Positions 38,901-47,702 of a stretch of 64,000 nt of DNA are shown in pieces. Position 1 is the first letter of the stretch, and the number at the start of each line of letters is the position of its first letter. The notes under the pieces were generated by a model that saw only the letters and a list, made by a program, of their open reading frames with translations, did not search any database and was not told the origin of the DNA. The DNA lies in assembly GCF_048771995.1 (NCBI RefSeq), contig NC_133024.1, positions 5,158,001 to 5,222,000 of the forward strand, read 5' to 3'. Both the position numbers and the translations under genes were made by a program. This DNA comes from Taeniopygia guttata. Taxonomy: Eukaryota; Chordata; Aves; Passeriformes; Estrildidae.

Positions 38901-41900
38901 TGGTTGTCCATGGTGAGGTTTGGCTCTGGATGAAGCATTCATAGCCTGGTCCTGGACTCTGCAGTACACCTGTTTAGCATGGTGCAGCAACTTTTCATGG
39001 TCCAAGACCCAGGATCTCACATCTCCATGGCTGTATGAGACTCAGCAAACAAAAGACACATCAATGTGTATTTGATGGGGTTTTTTGGTTTTTTTTTTTC
39101 CACCTTTTTTGTTTTGTTTTGTTTTGTTTTCTTCTACAGGTCAATTGGTTTCCTGGGCTGGATTCTGGATTCCTTCAAAGAAGCTCATATCTTCTTTATT
39201 TCAAAGAAGCAAAAATGAAGTGGTGGGTTTCTTATGCTGAGTGTTGCTGTGAGCTGTAAATTCCTCTCTGGACAAGAAAATAGCCATATCACAGACAGCA
39301 CAAATATGCCATGGGCTCCAAGTAAGGCATGGGTTCCAAAGGAGCCACGTGTTTCAAAGCACATGAATAACTTCTCTGACCAAGTCTAAGCAGGGACCAT
39401 GTCCCATCAAAGTGCTCCTAACCCAAAATTTGTTAATTCGGCCTGAAATAGGGAAAACTGCAGCCCACAGAAAGAGATTTTTGTTATCACAACAGCCCAA
39501 AGTGAGTCAGATTCATACTGCTCTTGCCAGGACGGTTTGCCAGATCACTGCAGAACCACAGAATGCATTGGGTTAGAGGGATCTTAAAGACCATCCAGTT
39601 CCAACTGCCCTGCCATGGGCAGGGTTACCTTCCACTAAAACAGATTGTTCAAAGTCCAGTCCAAGCTGGCCTTGAATGCTTCCGAGATGCACATTGCTGA
39701 GGTCCTCAGTGCCAGCCTGGAGTCCCTGATTGTGGCCACCTACACAGACAGTGCACCCTTGGGTGCTGATGTGGGCAGGCTGTGGGCTACACTCAGCCAC
39801 CAAGGAAGCCTGATCATGCTGGTACCACATGCCCTTTGAGCCAACCCTGATGACTCCAAGGTTCAAAGTCTGGGTGTGGCACACTGGGTCTGCAGAGGCA
39901 GCGTGCCCAGATCTGCTGGCCCTACACTGGCTTTGTTTGCCAAGGTTCAGCTCTGCACTCATAGTTCTGCATGGTGTATCTGGATGGGTGTCCATGCCCA
40001 GTGGAGAGTGGGAATGAGAGAGGCAGAAGGAAGGAGTGCAGCAGGTTTGGGCACCAGCCTGTTGATTTCAGTTTTCTGCAGTAGCCTGGTTCCACTCCAT
40101 TATAAGGGGACATTGATCATGTACTGGGAAGGCAATAGGGTCCCCAGTCCATGCCCTGCAACCCATTCTTAAAACTTGCACTCCTCCTCCAGCAGCTGTC
40201 AGCCCCTGAAATAAACAGAACCTTTTGTCTCCATGCTCCTGTCAGGAGCATCCTCAAGAAAACTGGGAGTGTGGACGATGCCTGCCTGTTGCAAGGGATG
40301 CTGGAGCAGAGCTCCTTGCCAGCACTGGGGCCAAGCTGCTGCCCTCACCCAGAATCCTGCAGGAATAAATGAGTCCTTCCCACAGTGCTTGGCTTCTTAG
40401 GGGATGCATTTGCACAACCATAGCAACCACAATCCGTGTTCCTGGGATCTCTGGCCAAAGGGCTGGGCAGCAAATGGGTGTTTCAGAAGCTCTTCTGGAA
40501 GCAGAAGCCTGTCTCCCAACAAAGGAGAAGCTGACAGCTAAATCCTCCCCACAGAAAGTCTGAGCTCTGTGCCTCAGGATTATAACAGTGCAACAAGGGG
40601 TGTTTGGCAGCTCATGGGATGAAAATAACATTATTGCCATCTAGCTCATACAGTGGTTTAAACTGGGAGATTTTAGGTGCAGAACTCCAGGCTTAAAGAA
40701 ACTTAGTAAAATGAACCAAACCAGCTGGAATTGCTTCATAAGGTTTTGTTATCACCTTTCTAATGCCCCTCTTAAGTGCATTTTGGTTTCAGATTGTATC
40801 ACCAAAAGAAACCCAAACCAAACCCCAAAACAAAACATGCAAAACCCCAAACAAACAAACAAACAACCCACAAAAACACACAAAAAGCCCCAAATAACAA
40901 ATCAAGCTCTTCCTGGGAAAAATAATAAGCTCTTGAAGGTCAGCCATGGGAGAAGGAGTGGGTTTGGGTCTCATCCTCGTTCAGGGCAAGCTGCATTTCC
41001 CTGCAGGACGTAGAGCCTGTGTTTGCAAATCACTCCTACAACTGCAGAGGATTCCTCCCTCCTGGCCATTTGCTGTCGTTCTGCTGGCTCTAGAAGTTAT
41101 TTCCATCTCTGGAAAGTCAAGTGCCAGCTTGCTTCCAATACCAAGAAGGGAAAAACCAAAAGTACAAATTGTTTTATTGGAAAACATTGTTGAAGCTCCA
41201 CAAGCCCAAGTGCATCGATGCTGAGAATGGGGATGTGCTGTTGGATCGCCTGTGACCACATCTCTGCTGCATCCCAGCTGAAACATGGACTGTGGAAGGA
41301 AATGCAAATGCAGGGACAGAGAGGGAATCATAGGGCACTCCAAAATGTCCCATTCTGGTTAGCTGTGTCCAATTCTGCATGGCTCTTGCCAGATTTCCCT
41401 CTCTCTTGACAGGTTATATTGGTGTCTCCTCCTGCCAGGTGTTCTCTGGTGGCAGAAGGTTGATCACATGTGGGATCTCTTCTTCACTAGAATGTTGAGC
41501 ACAGGTGGGGTTTCTTCTGCTCAGGGAGACCCACAGGGTTTATAACACAAGTAGACAATGGCACTAAGGATGGCTGTTCAGGCCTCTCTTCCAAAAAAAA
41601 GGTAGCTTCATCCATCCTGGTGATCAGCAATGGCCCCTGGCCTCTTGAATTGCACAAACTGGGATAAGATGTTGTTCAGAAGAGTGAAACTTATGAAAGG
41701 AACGAGAGATTTGTCTTTACAAACAAACGGTGAGTCTGCTAGTGGATAAAACTAACACTGAGAGAGCTAAAAGAAAGATTCCACTGATTGATAAATGGAA
41801 TGAGAGAGATTTGTCTTTACAAACTGTAGGTCTGCTGATAAATAAAACTGGATACCGAGACATGAAAGAAACAACGGGAACAACCATAAATTTCATAGGA

Positions 41901-44206
41901 ATTCCACTGATTGCTACAAGGGAAAAAAAAGCTGGGGGAGTATACATTAGAAGGCGGTCTTAGGTATTAGGCACTTCAGGAAGGTTCCTGATGGGCTGTA
42001 AATGGCCCCAGACATTTTACACTGATAACCTACCTCTGATATTTTTATTTCCACAAAACGAGGAACCACTGGGATGTCACCTGGCAGCTTGATGGGCTGT
42101 AAATGCCCCCAGGCAGTTTGCACTCCCTGATAATGTGCCTCTGTGTCTCCCATCATCATTTCCCTGTGCAGCCTATTCAAAACAGCAGCTGTGTCATTTC
42201 CAGCAGCACCTGATGTCCTCCACCAAGCAGTGACTTTGTCTGCATCTTAGTTTGCTGATGTGTTTTTTCCTCAAACTGCTACAAAAGCAGAGTCACCAAT
42301 ACTCCACCTACGGTACCATTCCTCAAGCATGGTAATTCTGTTTCCTATTCCTAATACCAAGCAGAACATCAGCTTAAAGCACAAAAACTCTAAACCTAAA
42401 GAGAGGAAAGAGAAGTTGAAAAACCCACCCTGGTTTAGATGCTGCATAAGAGCTTTAAATATTTCCATGCATGGGCAATCAGCCATACACTTCCTTAGTG
42501 CCACCGTGCTCTGATCAAGTGGTGAGAATGAGTCAAAAACATCGTCACAGACTGCTCAAAGAAGTTGTGGCTGTCCCATTCCCAGGACCCTTTTCAAGGC
42601 CATGTTGGATGGGGCTTGGAGCAACCTGGTCAGGGGAAGGTGTCCTTGCCTGTGGCAGGGCGTGGTACAGAATGATCTTTAAGGTCTCTGTCAACCCAAA
42701 CCAGCCTATGATTGTATGATTATGCTAAAGGCACTATGGTGTGGTACAAACCAGAGCAAGACCAGTTATTTCACAGCCCCCAAAATCACCACTGACTTTG
42801 AGCAGAGCCCCAAGCAGTGGTTCCGTGTCAAACACCCCCTGTGCAATGATAACCAGGATGTTTCAGAAGCTGATTAATAAGGTACCTGATAAACCTTCTT
42901 CTCCTGGCATCCTCACATGAAGCCAGAGCACCTTTCAGTCGAACCTAAGCTACTGGAGACCACCCAGAGACATTTTTGATAGTTTCTCCTGCATTTTGTG
43001 ATGGCATGAAGAGCAAGATGACTGACATGGCGATGTGAGCAGATGTTTAAATCTCTGCAGGATCTGATGACATGAAGGTGGACTTGCTTCTCTTCTCAGA
43101 CCACCAGCTGACATCTCATCACATGCTGTCTGTACACATTCTCCCTCACCCCCTGTACACACATATCCCCCGACACACAAATCTTTTAGGAAATAATGCT
43201 ATGGCACTGTGAGAACAGCATGGCAAAGCTCAGGCCAAGACCTTATAGGAGTGGACCGTGGGTTTCTTTAGGGAAAACACACAGTACAGTGGTAGCCATC
43301 ACAAAGGTAGGCACTAATTCCTTGTTAATCACTGACAAGAGTCAGAGGAAGGGGATGGCAGCTCATCCCATTGCTCCCAGGAGATCACTGACAGAAGCTG
43401 GAATGAAGTGAAAATGAAGGGAAAAAATCAGGTAGGAGCCCCACATCTTAGGAGCCTTTTTCCTCCATTGCAGGAATGGAGATGCCCTGGGCTAAAGGTA
43501 GGTGAGACTCCATCTCCAAAGCCAGAGCCAGACCACACCTGCAGCTCCCTCTGTGTACAGTGCTCAGCTACACACTACCCCAGTGAGATGCAGGAAAACT
43601 CTATTTACTCTGGCTGTTCCAGGCACTCTCCCTGCTTTGCAGGACATGTCCTGGCACCAATCACTCCTATCTCTAACATCCATCACCAGGGACAAGAGAA
43701 TATGACAACACTGCAGGTGACAATTTAAAGGGGAGTTTTAGTGGCCTCTCACATCTTAAATCATTTTATAATCATGCACAGCTTCTGCCTGGTGGGTTCA
43801 CAAGGTTCAGCCTGGTGGGTTCACAAGGTTCAGCCTGGTGGGTTCACAAGGTTCAGCCTGGTCTGTTCTCGTTTTCCTTGCCAAATGTGCTTATGATTCA
43901 TGTATGTTGTGAGAGTGTTTTAAGGCCAAATGGGACAGGAGCCAAAGCAAATCCATATCAGAGTGCAGCATAAAGAGAACAATTGAAATGCATAAAAATG
44001 TAGGGGATTGTAACTGGATGATCTTTAATGTCCCTTCCAACCCTAACCATACTGCAATTGTATGGAAAGCTTCTCTGGCTTCTCAGAAAAAGGAAAAAGG
44101 GATCTCTCTTACCTAGACAGAGGAAGCTGAAGATCCATTGAGCCACTGATGCTGTCTGAAGCCTTCTCTGCAGTGGCACAGACAGCGGAGCAAACTCAAC
44201 TTTCAT
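20800..44206 (-). CDS. MOGAT2: MOGAT2, complete coding span: monoacylglycerol O-acyltransferase 2 (six exons)
   Basis: Coding exons on the minus strand: 44206-44113, 34929-34751, 26207-26003, 24601-24427, 23615-23416 and 20954-20800, total 1008 nt, 335 residues plus TAG. All five introns are GT/AG and the reading phase is continuous. Human MOGAT2 has 334 residues. The enzyme acylates 2-monoacylglycerol with acyl-CoA to diacylglycerol in the ER membrane and drives dietary fat re-esterification in enterocytes. Visible features: two adjacent hydrophobic segments (about 21-60, ending [10 protein letters not shown]), the DGAT2-family HPHG motif at 109-112, [10 protein letters not shown] at 151-160, [14 protein letters not shown] at 187-200, RKGFVRLA at 207-214, SFGEN at 226-230 and [13 protein letters not shown] at 263-275. 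[10 protein letters not shown] and LVKTAELDP favour MOGAT2 over MOGAT1 or DGAT2. No truncation or frameshift is seen. Start: the first in-frame ATG, matching the conserved (K)VEFAPL N-terminus. Confidence 0.95.
20989..21507 (+). mobile_element. Probable solo LTR, antisense in MOGAT2 intron 5
   Basis: Inferred ends TGTCAG (20989) and CTGACA (21507) form an inverted terminal pair. A CTCAATAAAAGC polyadenylation signal near 21448 sets the plus orientation. Flanks AGCCAG and AGCCTA match only partly, so the left boundary is uncertain; the 3' two thirds is the better supported part. It is antisense to MOGAT2. Confidence 0.55.
22529..23035 (-). mobile_element. CR1 LINE 3' fragment in MOGAT2 intron 5
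   Basis: A 500-bp copy in the same orientation as MOGAT2, from the tail AGAATCACAGAATGGTTTGG through GGGCAACCTGTGCCAGGGCC to GGGGCAGAGGGGCAGAATCC and the CTCCCTTGACCTGCTGG block. Confidence 0.92.
23416..23615 (-). CDS. MOGAT2: MOGAT2 exon 5
   Basis: Encodes residues 218-285 (split codons at both ends): [20 protein letters not shown] through [20 protein letters not shown] to PYRRPICTV. Donor GTGAGTCC, acceptor CCCTGCAG. The polypyrimidine tract is modest. Confidence 0.95.
23718..24377 (+). mobile_element. Solo LTR (class II, ERVK-like) filling MOGAT2 intron 4
   Basis: A 660-bp LTR ending TTCCGACA, with the complementary start at 23718. It is flanked by a perfect 6-bp target duplication CCACAG (23712-23717 and 24378-24383). 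An AATAAA signal at 24264-24269 sets the plus orientation, antisense to MOGAT2. The first roughly 340 bp align with the LTR at 62343-63016. No internal retroviral part is present, so it is a recombined solo copy. Intron 4 (23616-24426) is 811 bp, of which the LTR plus one duplication copy is 666 bp. Confidence 0.88.
24427..24601 (-). CDS. MOGAT2: MOGAT2 exon 4
   Basis: Encodes residues 160-218: [58 protein letters not shown]. This includes the GGAQE segment conserved across the DGAT2 family. Acceptor CTCTCCAG, donor GG|GTGATG. Confidence 0.95.
24602..26002 (-). other. MOGAT2: MOGAT2 intron 3
   Basis: About 1.4 kb with a GTAAGG donor. I recognise no repeat or other gene in it; it looks like unique AT-rich sequence. 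Confidence 0.8.
26003..26207 (-). CDS. MOGAT2: MOGAT2 exon 3 (HPHG catalytic motif)
   Basis: Encodes residues 92-160: [60 protein letters not shown] and FRDYLMSGG. The HPHG motif at 109-112 holds the histidines needed for catalysis in this family. Acceptor CTGTGTCTAG, donor GAG|GTAAGG. Confidence 0.96.
27330..27522 (+). mobile_element. CR1 LINE 3' fragment (MOGAT2 intron 2)
   Basis: GGGGAAGTGGTGGGACCAC, GATGTGGCACCTGGGGATGA and CTCAATGACCTTAGAGGGC lead to the tail AACAATTCTGTGCTTCTG. This is the subfamily with the GTGGCA block. Confidence 0.85.
27784..28179 (+). repeat. (GGAAA)n microsatellite, 396 bp
   Basis: About 79 pentamer units of GGAAA with a single extra G near 27841 as the only interruption. 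Every base is a purine on the plus strand, so the MOGAT2 pre-mRNA carries a continuous UUUCC pyrimidine tract about 1.6 kb upstream of exon 3. It abuts the 5' end of a CR1 copy. Long open frames across it are artefacts of a stop-free repeat. Confidence 0.98.
28182..28462 (+). mobile_element. CR1 LINE 3' fragment (MOGAT2 intron 2)
   Basis: Begins at the edge of the GGAAA array with GCTTGGAGTGATAAGACAAG and runs through GGTTGCCCAGAGAAGCTGTG to the tail AATTTTGTGATTCTGTGG. Confidence 0.9.
28470..28575 (+). mobile_element. CR1 3' tail fragment, second copy
   Basis: GATCCTGGGCAACTGGCTCT and GTTGACCTCTAGAGTTCTC lead to TTTGAATCTGTGATTTTTG. It follows the preceding copy by only a few bases. Confidence 0.65.
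29640..29870 (+). mobile_element. LTR-like fossil in MOGAT2 intron 2
   Basis: A TCTATAAAAGTAACC TATA box near 29765 is followed by a TTAATAAATTAAATTAATC polyadenylation signal near 29785 and a U5-like stretch ending near GGGGTCCATTGCA. The order fits an LTR in plus orientation. Ends and target duplication are not resolved. Confidence 0.5.
30295..30498 (+). mobile_element. CR1 LINE 3' fragment (MOGAT2 intron 2)
   Basis: GAGGCACTGGAACAAGTTGC, CAAGGCCATGTTGGATGAAG and the tail CCAAATAATTCTGTGATTCT. Confidence 0.9.
31110..31235 (-). mobile_element. CR1 3' tail fragment (GCCAAGGCCAC subfamily)
   Basis: AGAATCATAGATTCATTTAG, then CCAGCACTGCCAAGGCCACC and AAGTGCCACATCTACATG. An AAAT-rich microsatellite follows shortly after. 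Confidence 0.85.
31925..32315 (+). mobile_element. CR1 LINE 3' fragment (MOGAT2 intron 2)
   Basis: About 390 bp, from TTCAGCCTGAGGAAG and CTTAGAGCCCCTGCCAGGGG through CTGCCCAGAGAAGCTGTGGC to a worn tail near ATCATTCCATAATTG. Confidence 0.9.
33280..33800 (-). mobile_element. CR1 LINE 3' fragment (MOGAT2 intron 2)
   Basis: About 520 bp, from AAGGGACCTTATAACTCCAC through CTCACAGCCAAGAATTTTTT to the CAGTATTCCAGGTGTGATCT block. The extreme tail is missing. Confidence 0.88.
34751..34929 (-). CDS. MOGAT2: MOGAT2 exon 2 (membrane segments)
   Basis: Encodes residues 32-91: [60 protein letters not shown]. It contains most of the hydrophobic hairpin that anchors DGAT2-family enzymes in the ER membrane and the conserved GGRR and RDYFPI motifs. 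Acceptor TTTTCTTTCAG, donor TCG|GTAAGT. Confidence 0.95.
36572..37010 (-). mobile_element. CR1 LINE 3' fragment (MOGAT2 intron 1)
   Basis: Tail ATGGAATCATAAAAGTCCCC, then GGGCAACCTGTGCCAGGGCC, CTTCTCTTCTCCAGGCTGAA and GCACCTCCATGGCCTCCTC, ending near ATCTGCTGCTCACAC. Confidence 0.9.
38230..38591 (+). mobile_element. Endogenous retrovirus 3' end: polypurine tract plus 3' LTR
   Basis: AAAGGAAAAGGGGAGA, a polypurine tract, directly precedes a TGTTGGGA-type start (a short TGTTGGGA repeat leaves the exact first base open). The unit ends TTGCCAACA at 38591. TAGTATATAAGC and CACAATAAATTTGG are in TATA and polyadenylation positions. TGTTGG/CCAACA are complementary ends. Because the upstream side is retroviral interior rather than a target duplication, this is the 3' remainder of a larger, otherwise lost insertion. 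Confidence 0.7.
39549..39700 (-). mobile_element. CR1 3' tail fragment (MOGAT2 intron 1)
   Basis: GAACCACAGAATGCATTGGG, then CTGCCATGGGCAGGGTTACC, ending after CCAAGCTGGCCTTGAATGC. Confidence 0.87.
40803..40895. repeat. A/C-rich simple repeat (AAAC-type)
   Basis: Roughly 90 bp almost entirely of A and C, including CAAACAAACAAACAAAC. It looks like a degenerate AAAC microsatellite. Confidence 0.8.
41700..41925. repeat. Imperfect tandem direct repeat, about 100 bp units
   Basis: GAGAGATTTGTCTTTACAAA occurs near 41705 and again near 41806. Each copy is followed by a GTCTGCT...ATAAAACT block and an ATTCCACTGATTG block. About 60 bp on, GATGGGCTGTAAATG also occurs twice (near 41990 and 42091). It may be part of an old LTR, but no ends could be fixed. 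Confidence 0.6.
42540..42722 (+). mobile_element. CR1 LINE 3' fragment (MOGAT2 intron 1)
   Basis: CTCAAAGAAGTTGTGGCTGT, GGCCATGTTGGATGGGGCTT and a worn tail CCTATGATTGTATGATT. Confidence 0.88.
43520..43998 (+). repeat. Left arm of a large inverted duplication
   Basis: This 479-bp segment is nearly identical to the reverse complement of 48156-48594. Shared landmarks include CACACCTGCAGCTCCCTCTG, CAGGCACTCTCCCTGCTTTG, AAAGGGGAGTTTTAGTGGCC and AGGAGCCAAAGCAAATCCA. By eye the identity is around 97 percent, apart from two extra 23-bp tandem units here and a 6-nt length difference elsewhere. The arm lies in MOGAT2 intron 1, ending 114 bp short of the exon 1 donor. Confidence 0.95.
43788..43862 (+). 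repeat. 23-bp tandem repeat, three full units
   Basis: CCTGGTGGGTTCACAAGG followed by TTCAG is repeated at 43788, 43811 and 43834, plus a partial fourth. The homologous site in the right arm of the inverted duplication has one full unit plus a partial one. Confidence 0.95.
44000..44065 (+). mobile_element. CR1 3' tail scrap beside MOGAT2 exon 1
   Basis: GATGATCTTTAATGTCCCTT and CCAACCCTAACCATACTGC followed by ATTGTATGG match a CR1 3' end. It starts right at the end of the inverted-duplication arm and ends about 48 bp from the exon 1 donor. Confidence 0.75.
44113..44206 (-). CDS. MOGAT2: MOGAT2 exon 1 (start codon)
   Basis: Encodes [20 protein letters not shown] and [11 protein letters not shown] plus one base. 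The ATG has A at -3, and I found no in-frame ATG upstream; the open frame above it begins at a TTG. The donor is CTAG|GTAAGAGAG. The sequence matches the conserved (K)VEFAPL...RRLQT N-terminus of MOGAT proteins. Confidence 0.94.
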
Positions 44207-44260
44207 CTTGGGCTCTGCAAGCACGTCTTGCAAGGAGAAGGAAGCAAGTGGCAAATGCAA

Positions 44261-44272
44261 AGTGCAAAGTCA
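44261..44272 (-). promoter_or_regulatory. MOGAT2: HNF4/PPAR-like DR1 site upstream of MOGAT2
   Basis: The minus strand reads TGACTTTGCACT (plus: AGTGCAAAGTCA), close to the HNF4 core CAAAGTCCA, with a second GCAAA-type half alongside. It lies 55-66 bp upstream of the ATG. HNF4-type factors drive lipid-absorption genes in gut and liver, so the site is plausible, but it may lie in the 5' UTR and the match is not perfect. Confidence 0.35.
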
Positions 44273-45512
44273 GTATCTCTCCAGTGTAACAGTAGAAGGG
44301 ATTGAGCAATGTACAGTCACAGTGGTGGCTGCACACAGCACCACTCTGTACAGGGAGGAGAGGGAGGTGGCATGGACGTCACACCATCATGACTCACAAC
44401 ACTGTTAGATGGTGACAACTCCATGCTTCTTCCACTCAAATCTGGAAAGCAAACTGCATTCAGGACCCAATCCTGCTCTCAAGATCCCGTCCCTTTCAAA
44501 TTTTGCAGTATTTGGATATTGGCAGAGACAAGGAGGCATTCATGCTGGTAAGCCAGTTTTATTTTCCCCCTTCACCTACAAATCACCCTGTGCACAGCAG
44601 GAAAGGACAAGAATAGGCAATGAGCACAGGCAGGTCACTTTTGTTCACAAAAAAAAAGTTTTGATGTGATGTGGATGGGTTTCAGTCTCAGCCTAGGAGG
44701 TGGGGAGATAACAGAAATGTGTTTCACTGCTGAGCACAGGGTACATGAGCCTCATGACTCTGCCAAGACATGGATGGATGGTGGATGGATGGGGCATCTG
44801 AGTTTCCATGTGCACCCTTGCACAAATTTATATAGGTATAGAGAAAGGAAATACTACTCCTGATTTGCATTTTGTATCTCCAAGCAGGTGTTGCAGTCTG
44901 AGCCTCTGCCTTGTCATGTGCAATTGACTATGTGGGAAAAAGAAGTCTGGGGGGAAAAATCCTCAAGGACTGACAAGCCCCTCAGGTAAGCAACAAAATC
45001 ATCTCATCAGAGGGCTGGGAAAACCAAAGGTCTCATTGTAACCAGGATATGGAATAATACTGTGAACAGATCATACTGAACTATGAGCACTGTGTAAGGA
45101 CTGGCCATGTACAAAGGCTTCGCTCACATATCTAAGGAGCATTTCAAATCCCAAGGTCACCACAGCCAGGGATTACAGAATAAAACTAAAAACAACCTTT
45201 GGCAGAAGCAAATCAGAGATGCTAGCTGAAAAATAATCCCTCCCCTTTGCCAGGCCTAGGAACATGCTGGGCTATGAGGGATCTGTTAGACTCAGTTTTC
45301 CCAAATCACTAGGATAACAGGGCTCTGGTGAAACCCCAAGGGATCCCTTCCTAAAAGCATTGGTTGCTTTAATTGAGCTAAAACTGGTTTAGATTTCACT
45401 CAAATCTCTCCCCATCCTTTGTCTTCTACTGCAAATGCCTGTGAGAGACAACTGCTCACTTTAAAAATCTTAACAAAAATACAACAAAGGACTAAATAAG
45501 GAAAAATTGCAG

Positions 45513-45960
45513 TGTTGGGAACTGCCTTTGTGGCTGACTACCACGTGGTGGGTTCATCTTCAAGATGGATGCTCAGTCTTTTATACCCCTGGGGGTTGAA
45601 TCAGCCAACCCTGGACCCTCCAGAAGTCTGTCAGTCAGCTCTGCTTTGCTGTTTATTGGTGAAGACTCCTTTCTTGGTTGGAGGGTCAGGTGTTGTCATG
45701 CCGTGCTCCTTTAGCAACAAACTTTTGCATTCCCAACTGCCCCATGGAAGGGGCACATGTGCATGACTTCTTTTAAACTGTCCTAGATAACACAGGCTGT
45801 TGGATGGTAACAACACAGAATGGGGGAAAAGGCAACTATGGGGAGAACAGAGGACATCTACATTACAATAACATAACTCTATATCAGTAAAGCTTCTCTG
45901 AACAGTCACACAATAATCATCTCTTAATTGTGAGAGCCAATCATCTCATTATCCTGTCTG
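45513..45960 (-). mobile_element. LTR fossil with intact TATA box, pointing toward MOGAT2
   Basis: On the minus strand: an AATAAA-containing U3-like region, then GGGGTATAAAAGACTGAGC (TATA at 45579-45585), an R/U5-like stretch with CCACGTGG, and a TTCCCAACA end at 45513. Part of it (45825-45955) matches 50310-50465. The far end is not fixed. It lies about 1.3 kb upstream of the MOGAT2 ATG on the same strand. Confidence 0.6.
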
Positions 45961-46094
45961 CTTCAAGAAAGCAAAGGAGGTTTTTAATTATTTCACCACT
46001 GTTACCTGGAGACAGGATGTTTCCTGATGAGAAGCCATCAGTGACTTCCAAAGTTCTGTGGGGAGACTGGTCTTCCTGGACTGTGTAACAGCAG

Positions 46095-46335
46095 CATTGT
46101 CAGAGAGGTGGATGGTGGGACCAAGAAGAGGTTAGATTGGTTATTAGGGAAAATTCCTTCTCTAAAACAGTTTTCAAGCCCTGGAACACGCTGCCCAGGG
46201 CAGTGGTGAAGTCCCCATTCCTGAAGAGATTTAACATGCATGTGGCACTTGGTGGGCTTGGCAGTGCTGGAGGAATGCTCAGACTTAATGGTCTTGCAGG
46301 ACTTTTCCAACTGTAACAATTCTATGACTGTGAAA
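46095..46335 (+). mobile_element. CR1 LINE 3' fragment
   Basis: GTTAGATTGGTTATTAGGGA, CTGGAACACGCTGCCCAGGG, GCATGTGGCACTTGGTGG and the tail ACAATTCTATGACTGTG. Confidence 0.9.
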
Positions 46336-46904
46336 AATTGTCGCAGGGACATCTCTGGTCCAGTGATGATGTTTCAATGTGTTTTCTATCCAGCACTCTT
46401 GTTCTTGCTGGAGACCAGCCATGCCAAGGAACTCTTGATTTTCACTAGTTAAAAGTGTCACATCTGTGCCCTGGGGACACCTAGACATGTGTGAAGCATT
46501 TTCTGCCCCCAGAAATTTCAGGCTAAGCCCTAGAGCAGTTGTAGTGCTTAATTCCAAAGCAGTTGTATTGCAGAGTTACAGGTCTTTGCTTGTGGCTTAT
46601 TATGACAAGGAAGCCTCATCTTCTGGATTTATTATCAAGTCATGTCCTTGGAAGACCTGACCAAGGAGTTAAGCAATGCTCAGCTGGGTAATAAATATTT
46701 ATGTCCTGCTTTGCTGTGGTTATGTAATTTGCTTTTTGTCTTTCTACATTCTTAATTAAGGAGAGAAAAATAAATACTTATAGAGGACTTTGAAAACTTC
46801 TGCTTAAATAAGAGAGGAATCACAGATTTCCATTCAGGAGGAACTGAAAGAGATGCATCTCTTTGCTGAGTGTAGATAAAATAGAAACTGTGACTTAAAA
46901 TCTC

Positions 46905-47230
46905 TGAATCACAGAATAACTTAGGTTGGAAAAGATCTCTAAGGTCAGGGAGTCTTATCATTCCACCAGCACTGCCAAGGCCACCACTAACCCATGTCCC
47001 CACATGGCGCATCCACATGTCTGTTAAATCCCTCCAGTAATGGGGACTCCACCACAGCCCTGGGCAGCCTGTTTCATGGCTTGACAACCCCTTTTGGGAA
47101 AGAATTTTTTCCTAATTTCCAATTTCCTGTCTCTTGTTCCCTGTGAGAAGAGACTGACCTTCTCCTGGTCCCACCCTCCTGTCAGGAAGTTCCATAGAGT
47201 GAGAAGGTGTCCATCCCCTCCAGCCTCCTC
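46905..47230 (-). mobile_element. CR1 LINE 3' fragment (GCCAAGGCCAC subfamily)
   Basis: TGAATCACAGAATAACTTAG, CCAGCACTGCCAAGGCCACC, CAGCCTGTTTCATGGCTTGA and ACCCTCCTGTCAGGAAGTTC. Confidence 0.9.
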
Positions 47231-47702
47231 CTTGCTGTTTTAGGGAAGAGCAGAGCTGTGTCTCTGAGTTTGATAACCCATTCAGATGTGCCCAAACACT
47301 GAGCTCTGATCTCTGTATCTTATATCCTGATACCTTAATGAGTCTTACTTCCTAACCCACTCAGGAATTTGCACATGTATGGGCCATGACAAAGCTCGAA
47401 CTACATTCCCCTGTGGCTTTTCCCTTTTCTATTATATACAGTCATTTGTTCAATCTCCTATGGCTTGCATTTAGTTTGGGAAAATTAAGCTCCTTTAATC
47501 TCTCAATAATCTTCTGTAATACCTCTGTCAGTGGCCATTGTTATTCAATGGGGCAATGTCCCTCTCAGAGTATGAGGAGGAATTTATAAGCCCAGAGTCT
47601 TGGAACTTGGGTTTTTGAAGTCACCAGGCTTTCAAAGTCAGCACGGTAAGACATGCCCATGTCACTTCACAGGATTTACCCTAAAGCCTCTCATTCATTC
47701 AT

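Larger units (their letters stand above)
34930..44112 (-). other. MOGAT2: MOGAT2 intron 1
   Basis: About 9.2 kb with a GTAAGAGAG donor. It holds CR1 pieces, a retroviral 3' end fossil, an AAAC-rich tract, short direct repeats and the left arm of a large inverted duplication, listed separately. Stretches 34930-36570, 37010-38230, 38600-39548, 39700-40800, 40900-41690 and 42725-43519 hold no gene I recognise. Confidence 0.8.

Noticed and set aside
41717-41963. 76-77 codon frames on both strands over the direct-repeat cluster
   Set aside because: Both strands open over a tandem duplication; no protein similarity recognised.
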